A stretch of DNA of 64,000 nt from positions 6,014,001 through 6,078,000 of the forward strand of contig JAUEDM010000002.1 in assembly GCA_033439685.1 (NCBI GenBank), read 5' to 3'. This DNA comes from Apodospora peruviana. Taxonomy: Eukaryota > Ascomycota > Sordariomycetes > Sordariales > Lasiosphaeriaceae. Under the pieces are notes generated by a model. The model had not been told where the DNA came from, searched no databases, and was given only the letters and a program-made list of their open reading frames with translations. A program made the translations under genes and the position numbers. The first letter of the stretch is position 1, and each line of letters begins with the position of its first letter. Below are positions 58,250 through 64,000 of this stretch, piece after piece.

Positions 58250-61200
58250 ATGTCCACCTCAGCAAGACACATTCTTATCCAGGCCGAGCCGGCCAGTGCC
58301 CTCGATGAGCAAAAAAGGCTCAAAATCCTTCTCTACCAAGCCAACCACATATTCTTGCCTCCAGGCCTGCCTCAGGTCAGTGATGAGGATAACTTTCAGG
58401 ACAGACACCTTGCGGAAATGGTCTGTTTGTGTCTTGAGCAGTTCAGGCAACTGCCGGAGGTTAACCAAGACCAAAGAGACCGTCTCCGCCGATGCATCGG
58501 CATCGTAGATCGGCTAGTCCGAATCAGGGGCCCCGGAGGAATCCTCTCTGAGAAGTCTTTACAGGACGAGATGAGCAAACTCCGAGCCAAAGGTGCGTAA
58601 TCGATGACCCGTGTGGGCTATGCTACTGACTTTCTACTGGTAGAAACCCTCGCCATACACGTCCGGCGTCAAAATGCTGCCCTCTTGATCTCAAAAGAGG
58701 AGGGTGGGAAGCAATACCTCTATGAAGCATTTGAGTTGCTTGCTCCGGACAGCACCGTGGTCACAACGGTAAGCAGTCTGCAACGCCAGTTTCCAAGCGC
58801 CTCGGTCTTGGTTCCGACAACCCATGCCGGCAATCCTCGGTTCCAGAAAACGCTGGCCAGCACCATCGCACAGCTGGATGAATTCATGGATGTGGCAGGG
58901 CAAGAGAAAGGCAGGGCCCCCGAGATAGATCGTGATACCGCTGACCCTCGCCTTGTTACAAGCATGATTATGTCCATGTTATTGGCACTAGGCAGCAAAT
59001 CCGAGCTTCCGGCCATCTCAAAACGCTGCCGGGAAGAGGTCTTCCTAGAGCCCGGCCGAAGGTCACCTTGGCGACGGTCAGCACTTTGGTTCATGATCCG
59101 AGTCACCCTTCAGCTGACTCTTGAGCCAGCTCGTCTCGGGACAAGGAAGATGGCTTTCCATGCGACCGAGACGCTCTACAAAGACTTCATAATATTCCTC
59201 ATGGGTCAGGTCTTGAGGGCGTCTCAGGCCGCGAAACTGCCTACCGACCTCATCTTCGTCATGGTGAACAAAATATCTCGCCACATCCTCAAGTTGGGGG
59301 CTCCACTTAACCACCCGGGGCTTACTGAGGCAATTGAGATAACCGACAAAGCACAATCGGCCCTTCATGCACAGTGGAAGGCCACCCAACTGTCCGATCA
59401 AGTGAGTATCAATCTATCGGCCCTCAAGACTCTCGATTTCCAGCGCGACACGGTGCTGGAGCTTCCTGAACTACGGAAACATATCAAGCGCTCCAAGGCG
59501 AGAAGGGAAAGCCCCGCATCCGACGATCCCGAAGAAGTGCCCTTCCTTCCCGGCCACAGCTTTATGAGGAGCCAAAATCGGGATTATTTCCCCAGAACAG
59601 AGTTTACGCAGGATCCCGACTTTCTGGTTTACGAGTTGCTCGAATTTGAACAGTCGGTTGAGGAGTACCTGGGTACATATGGGTACCACAATGCATCTCC
59701 CCGAGCCCTATTGACCGAGGCTCCCCCGCCAACTACTGCCATCGGCGACGGTGTTTTCGACACCGACAGGCAGAACGCGAGTCTGTGCTACCACCCTCTT
59801 CAGCCTAACGAAGTCAGGCTTGTGCACCTAGTACGAGGCACTGATAGCATGGAGTGTCAGCTGAAATGTTATTCGTTCACCAGAGCTCCGAGTTATAAAG
59901 TATTGAGCTACCAAGAACTTCAAGACTGGGAATGTCAACATGTGGATGGCGACAGCCCATACTACACGCAACTTCAACTCGATGGCCATCCGATCAGGAT
60001 CCCCCGGTGCATCTACGATGGACTTCTGGAGATATGGCGATCCAGCAACGACGACCTGCATATCTGGGTTGACGTGATCTGCGTCAACCAAGGTGACCTT
60101 GGCGAAAAGTCGGACCACGTAACTAGGTTGCCGATGATATACTCTTCCGCCTCCGCGGTACTGGTATGGCTAGGAGGAGGTGAGAAGACTTACTTAGCAC
60201 CGACATGTACCATGAGTGTTGCTAATCTTCTCATGTGAATAGACCCGCACTGCCTCCCTGCCGAGACAAAAGCAATCAAGCTCATTGTTGACGTTGCATC
60301 CAAGCTGAACGCCAATGACGTGTCCGAAACTGGCGGCTTCTCATTCGATGCGAAGAGGATGCTGGAGCGCGCGTTGCAAGAAAGGCTCCTAGCTTTCGAG
60401 GAGGTGGACGAATACCTAGCACGGCTGGTATCGAAACCCTGGTTTTCTGACATGTCGGCGGTTGCGGCTGCGTCGCTGTCCGCGGAATCGCCAGTCCTCA
60501 TGCTGGCCTCCCCACACAGTGTCCGGCTGGATGCCCTCCGCCTTTTTGCCATTGGTTGGCAGTCATCAGATCAGTTTCCGTCTCAGTCTCAGCTGAAAAC
60601 CACCTTCGACCCTTTCGCTGGACTGAAGAATCTTGGTCAGTCCTGTCTCGACTCATCTGGTCCGTGCCACGATGAGATACCAGGCGGTCAAAGCCTGGAA
60701 TGGTGGGCCAGGGAGCTGTGGCATGCCCTAAAGCGCACGCGACATTACAAGTGCCGCCGCCCGCAAGACAAGCTATATGGCGTCCTCGGTCTCATCAGCT
60801 CCGGACGTGGCATCCCCAATTCCCTCGCTCCGGATTACCGACTTGAGCACGGCGTCGTCTTCCGCAACTATGCAAAGTTCCTCTACGAGAACGGTAGCTT
60901 CTTGACCGCAATGCAGAACAGGGGTAGCCGGGAACTGGCCGCACCGTCCTGGGTCCCCGACTTCCGGCGGCTGAGCTTCGAAGACCCTACCCCCGCCACC
61001 CAGGCCAGATCGATAGCTTTCTCCGACGACTTGCGGACTATGACCACGTCAGGCGTGATTATCGGCGATGTGGCGGCTGCGTTCCAAAAGAACTCTCCTC
61101 CTCCTGCCAGCCCGGCCGAATCAAATCTGCCATGGGCCACACTAGCGGACCGTGCCGACCTCCTCAAAAGCCACCTTGATCGCGAGTGCGGCCCTGACTG

Positions 61201-61537
61201 GCGCAACATGCTCCTCTGGGCGCCGGAGCGCTTGTCCCGGCAGCCACGCTCCGCCAACCCGATCGACTTGATGCAGCAGCAAAGCCATGATGGTACTACC
61301 GACCAGGACCTCTTTCTCTCGTATAACGGGCTTGTGGGAATCTGCGACGGTGCTGTTGAAAATGACGTGGTTGTTATTCTTTGGGGCACGTGCCGGCCGC
61401 TGCTGCTGAGACGATCGGCGCGTGGTGGATTCAAGGTGGTTGGCTGCGCCGCTCTGTCGGGCAAGCACGGCAATCCCGAGACGTTTACGAAGAGGTTCTT
61501 CTCTCGAGGTCGGAAGATGGTTTTTACTTTAATTTAA
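58250..61537 (+). CDS. DUF6606-HET fusion protein (N-terminal half of a split DUF3638-type protein)
   Basis: Three exons (58250-58592, 58644-60179, 60243-61537) give 1,057 aa in a clean frame. Residues about 1-270 match DUF6606, the N-terminal domain of fungal DUF3638 proteins: IFLPPGLPQ, RRQNAALLI, FELL, PRLVTSMIM, SPWRRSALWFMIRV, YKDFIIF. Residues 270-500 continue like the middle of those proteins (FQRDTVLELPELR, then FEQSVEEYLGTY) and stop where the leftward gene's protein begins. Residues about 505 onward are a HET domain: a degenerate block A (YKVLSYQ), a good block B (HIWVDVICVNQGD, then VLVWLGG) and a block C that lacks the usual R-W-QE (KPWFSDMSAV). HET domains trigger incompatibility-type cell death. 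A heterokaryon-incompatibility or defence role is inferred. Confidence 0.87.
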
Positions 61538-62399
61538 CTTGAAGTGAAGCTGGGGTATCAGCTAGAGTATTCAGGGATGTAACTTGCGTTTTTGGATCAA
61601 CCTGGATAAAATGGTTCTAGTACAGTTTCCGGTTTTCTTTTACTCTAAGAAACAGCCTTATTGTCTTATGAGACGGGGTGCAGAAGCGGTGAGATTGTCG
61701 AGTTCCAGCTGACACGCCTTAATGTCAATCGGACCCAAACAAATTTTTCTCTCATTGAAGTTGACGAACGGCCTCTCCGTATCTCTTCTTATACTAGACA
61801 AAAACAGATCTACCTCTGTGGATATCGATCAAATCAGCCATTTAGAGAAGGGACCTCCCTGGCCATCTTGATTATAGGCTTGCGGGTAGGGTATGCCTAC
61901 CCAATGGGAACTTTCCCAAGTTGGCCCCGGCCGGTCTTTACTACATTGGGCCGCATGGAGGAGGCGCCATCATGGCATGTATTGGAACATCGTTTATTTC
62001 CGCGCTTCTGGCGGCATGCAGCCATCGCATGACCCCGCAGAGTAGTACGTTCGGCATTTGAAGAGGGGCTTTGAGGCATACCCGCGAGAACAAGGTGAGA
62101 GTCATATCCTTACCAAGATCGAGACTAACTTTCCTCGTGGCTCTTCTTGAGTTCTCGTACCACCAATTCCCGACATCCCGGGCCACCCTTTTAACTTTTA
62201 TTAATTTTAGACAACACTCCTCCGGCGTCTTGGATTGTGGGTGTTGTCGAAAGTTTGGTGTGCGCCGTCGTAATTACACCTGCAAGGCCTGGCAATTCGT
62301 ATGCTAACCCAGACTCCTAGGTCCTGTTCTATCGCTGAATAATTTTATTATCGACCCCAACGCCACCAGCATCGTCGTATCGAGATCATAGGTCAAGCT
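61538..62399. other. Intergenic region
   Basis: No recognisable gene in about 860 bp. Short open frames here lack family resemblance. Confidence 0.35.
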
Positions 62400-62857
62400 C
62401 CGAGCACTGGCATTCCATGGGTCGACGTCGGGCTCACGACCGGGACCGTGCTCGCCAGTGGAGCGCAAGCATGGGATAACCACAAGACGGGGAACCAGAA
62501 GCGGAAGCTGATGAAAGAGGTAGAGCCTATAATCCGGGCCAACGCCAACGCCATAACGTCCTATCTTGGGCATCGGCGGATTATCGACCGCTGGAGCATA
62601 TTTGTCTCTGGCCTAGGCGTGGCTGCTCAACTCCTGGAGGTGTGGCAAGGCTCCAGCTCTGGAGGAGATCGGCGCCCGGATTGCGGACAATGCTGAAGCG
62701 CAAACAGGGCTCATCGCACCAAAGAAGTTTGCAGAGCAGGTACGCTACATCCCCCTCTCCAACCCATTGCAGCCACAAGGATGGGTTGACCACGGTCTGC
62801 ATGTTATCACTAGTCGATATGGGCTGCGTATTCGCTTTGGTTCTGAGAACGTCTAGG
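62392..62857 (+). pseudogene. Unrecognised gene remnant, frameshifted
   Basis: Two adjoining frames form one protein-like sequence. The first (62392 to about 62650) is a helical part with KRKLMKEVEPIIRANANAI and RRIIDRWSIFVSGLGVAAQLLE. A one-base shift near 62651 leads to a second part (APALEEIGARIADNAEAQTG, then WVDHGLHVITSRYGLRIRFG) ending at TAG 62855-62857. The codon pattern and continuity argue for former coding. I do not recognise the family. The N-terminus is missing or in another frame. Confidence 0.4.
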
Positions 62858-63139
62858 GAAGGTACTAGGGCGTAGCTCTGCACTAGATACCAGAGCAAGT
62901 TGTAGAACAGAGCATATATATATTTTTGGCGTATGAGCTCGCGCAAATCAAGGGTGGATACAACGGACAAGTGCCACTAGGTTGGCCGGGCGTAAATGAC
63001 ATTCGAACTCTCGCTTAGATAGCTATCCCACTGTTCATTGTTGCCCAACCACCTGTCGTCTTGTGGACAATAAGAGAAGGTCAAACCCTAACAAACGCCT
63101 AAGAAGGTCTTGGAATATCGAACGGCAACTCACAATCCC

Positions 63140-63431
63140 AAGCTTGACAAACTTAACACCATCTATCTCACCGTTCTCGACCACCTCATCTCTGGACACA
63201 TCGTCAGGATAAAGGCGAAGTGCTATCCAAGTTCCAAAATGTCATTGGCCCTATTATACTCCATGCTCAGCCGCTATCAGTACGGTCAGAGCGCGACTTT
63301 TAGATATCGAACCCAAAGCCGTCCGCGCACTGCTAAACTCTCTCCACTCCGTTCTTGATATCCCCTCGGTAGAAGATGCCCCGGTCAGGCTCTTTCAACT
63401 GTCCTTCCGCAACTTCCTAGTTGAGGTATAA
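63140..63431 (+). pseudogene. NACHT-type NLR remnant (end of the NTPase region)
   Basis: Across shifting frames it reads LDKLNTIYLTVLDHLIS, then FQNVIGPIIL...PLSVRS, then VRALLNSLHSVLDIPS...VRLFQLSFRNFLVE. This order is typical of the region between the NACHT NTPase and the repeats in fungal NLR proteins of the HET-E type. At least two frameshifts separate the blocks, and the P-loop and repeat domains are absent. It is a short dead fragment. Confidence 0.6.
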
Positions 63432-64000
63432 GGGGTGTTCTGTTGCATATCGAGCGCAATCATTTGTAACACGGCTGGCAGGGTCGCAGCTGGTGACTCT
63501 AATGCTAGCGCAACTTTATTGTAATTCCTTTACACATTCTGTCTTCACATATCCCTCATTTTATTCTTTTCTGTAGCGTAATGCAGCAAGTGGTCCGCGA
63601 GATTCCAATAGTTTATAACCGTCAATGGCCACGATACCAACAATGAAAAGCAGAATATGTTAGTAGGCACTGCCTTCCAGTGCCGCTCGATTGATCGCAT
63701 GTGAATGTTGACTGCCGCTCGCCGTCTATTATTCCGGACGTACCTCGGCAAGGATGAGGCCCCCGGAGTATGCTTCTTTGGCCACCGCTGAACATGTTAG
63801 GACCCTGGGCTCTCTTAAATCATCGTCACGCTTAATTGGGGAGAGCACGTAACCACGCTAGAGCGAAGCCATGCCTCAATTGTAGTCTAACTCGCAACCA
63901 ACTATATCGCAACTACAAGCATCAACAGGGCCCTCAAAAGCGGCCGGAAAGAGTGGGTCTGTTCCCTTTACTCCGCATGCCAAGCGCAGCTACACCCCGC
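63432..64000. other. Intergenic region at the window's right end
   Basis: No recognisable gene on either strand. Confidence 0.35.

Noticed and set aside
1..64000. CRISPR arrays, rRNA genes, riboswitches or replication origins
   Set aside because: No regularly spaced repeats, rRNA-like sequence or recognisable element of these kinds was seen, and most are not expected in a fungal chromosome.

Overview
The window reads as nuclear DNA of a filamentous ascomycete (Pezizomycotina, most likely a Sordariomycete; inference). Genes are split by short GT...AG introns of about 50-130 bp, intergenic gaps are wide, and the gene families are typical of such fungi: S28 peptidase, AA9 LPMO, UstYa/DUF3328, reducing polyketide synthase, HET, CHAT and NACHT proteins, a hAT transposon and a LINE with a (TAA)n tail. 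No rRNA, tRNA or CRISPR was found.

Layout. 0.2-2.2 kb: intact secreted S28 peptidase. 2.2-6.6 kb: gene-poor. 6.6-8.6 kb: TmpA-like membrane flavoprotein. 9.4-10.0 kb: LINE relic. 10.5-12.3 kb: frameshifted caspase-like gene with a Cys-rich tail. 12.9-13.9 kb: conserved hypothetical. 14.4-22.2 kb: collapsed polyketide cluster, made of a GMC oxidoreductase fragment, an FAD monooxygenase fragment and the 3' half of a reducing PKS, interrupted by a hAT element with a perfect 8-bp target-site duplication. 22.3-23.7 kb: intact cell-surface protein. 25-29.4 kb: long multi-exon subtilase gene with probable frame breaks. 29.8-34.5 kb: UstYa-like protein, aldo-keto reductase and SDR, all intact. 34.8-35.5 kb: HCX5R rhodanese-type protein. 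36.2-39.8 kb: candidate gasdermin-like gene facing a TPR-CHAT protease gene, both broken only by in-frame stops. 40.4 kb: remnant resembling a bacterial HU histone-like protein. 41.5-42.3 kb: four-helix membrane protein. 42.7-45.9 kb: intradiol dioxygenase and AA9 LPMO, both with nonsense codons.

46.6-61.5 kb is the most striking part. The large fungal DUF6606-DUF3638-DUF3645 protein is normally one chain of about 3,000 aa. Here it appears as two complementary halves encoded head to head across a 399-bp spacer. The rightward gene has the N-terminal DUF6606 half followed by a HET domain. The leftward gene has the ATPase-like DUF3638/DUF3645 half followed by a second HET domain. A NACHT-type relic lies further right.

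Several families here are linked to regulated cell death or allorecognition in fungi: HET, NACHT, CHAT/gasdermin-like, caspase-like and subtilase. Lesions come in two kinds. Indel frameshifts dominate at 10-29 kb. Nonsense codons with the frame kept dominate at 36-46 kb. All exon structures were read by eye from splice signals and reading-frame continuity.
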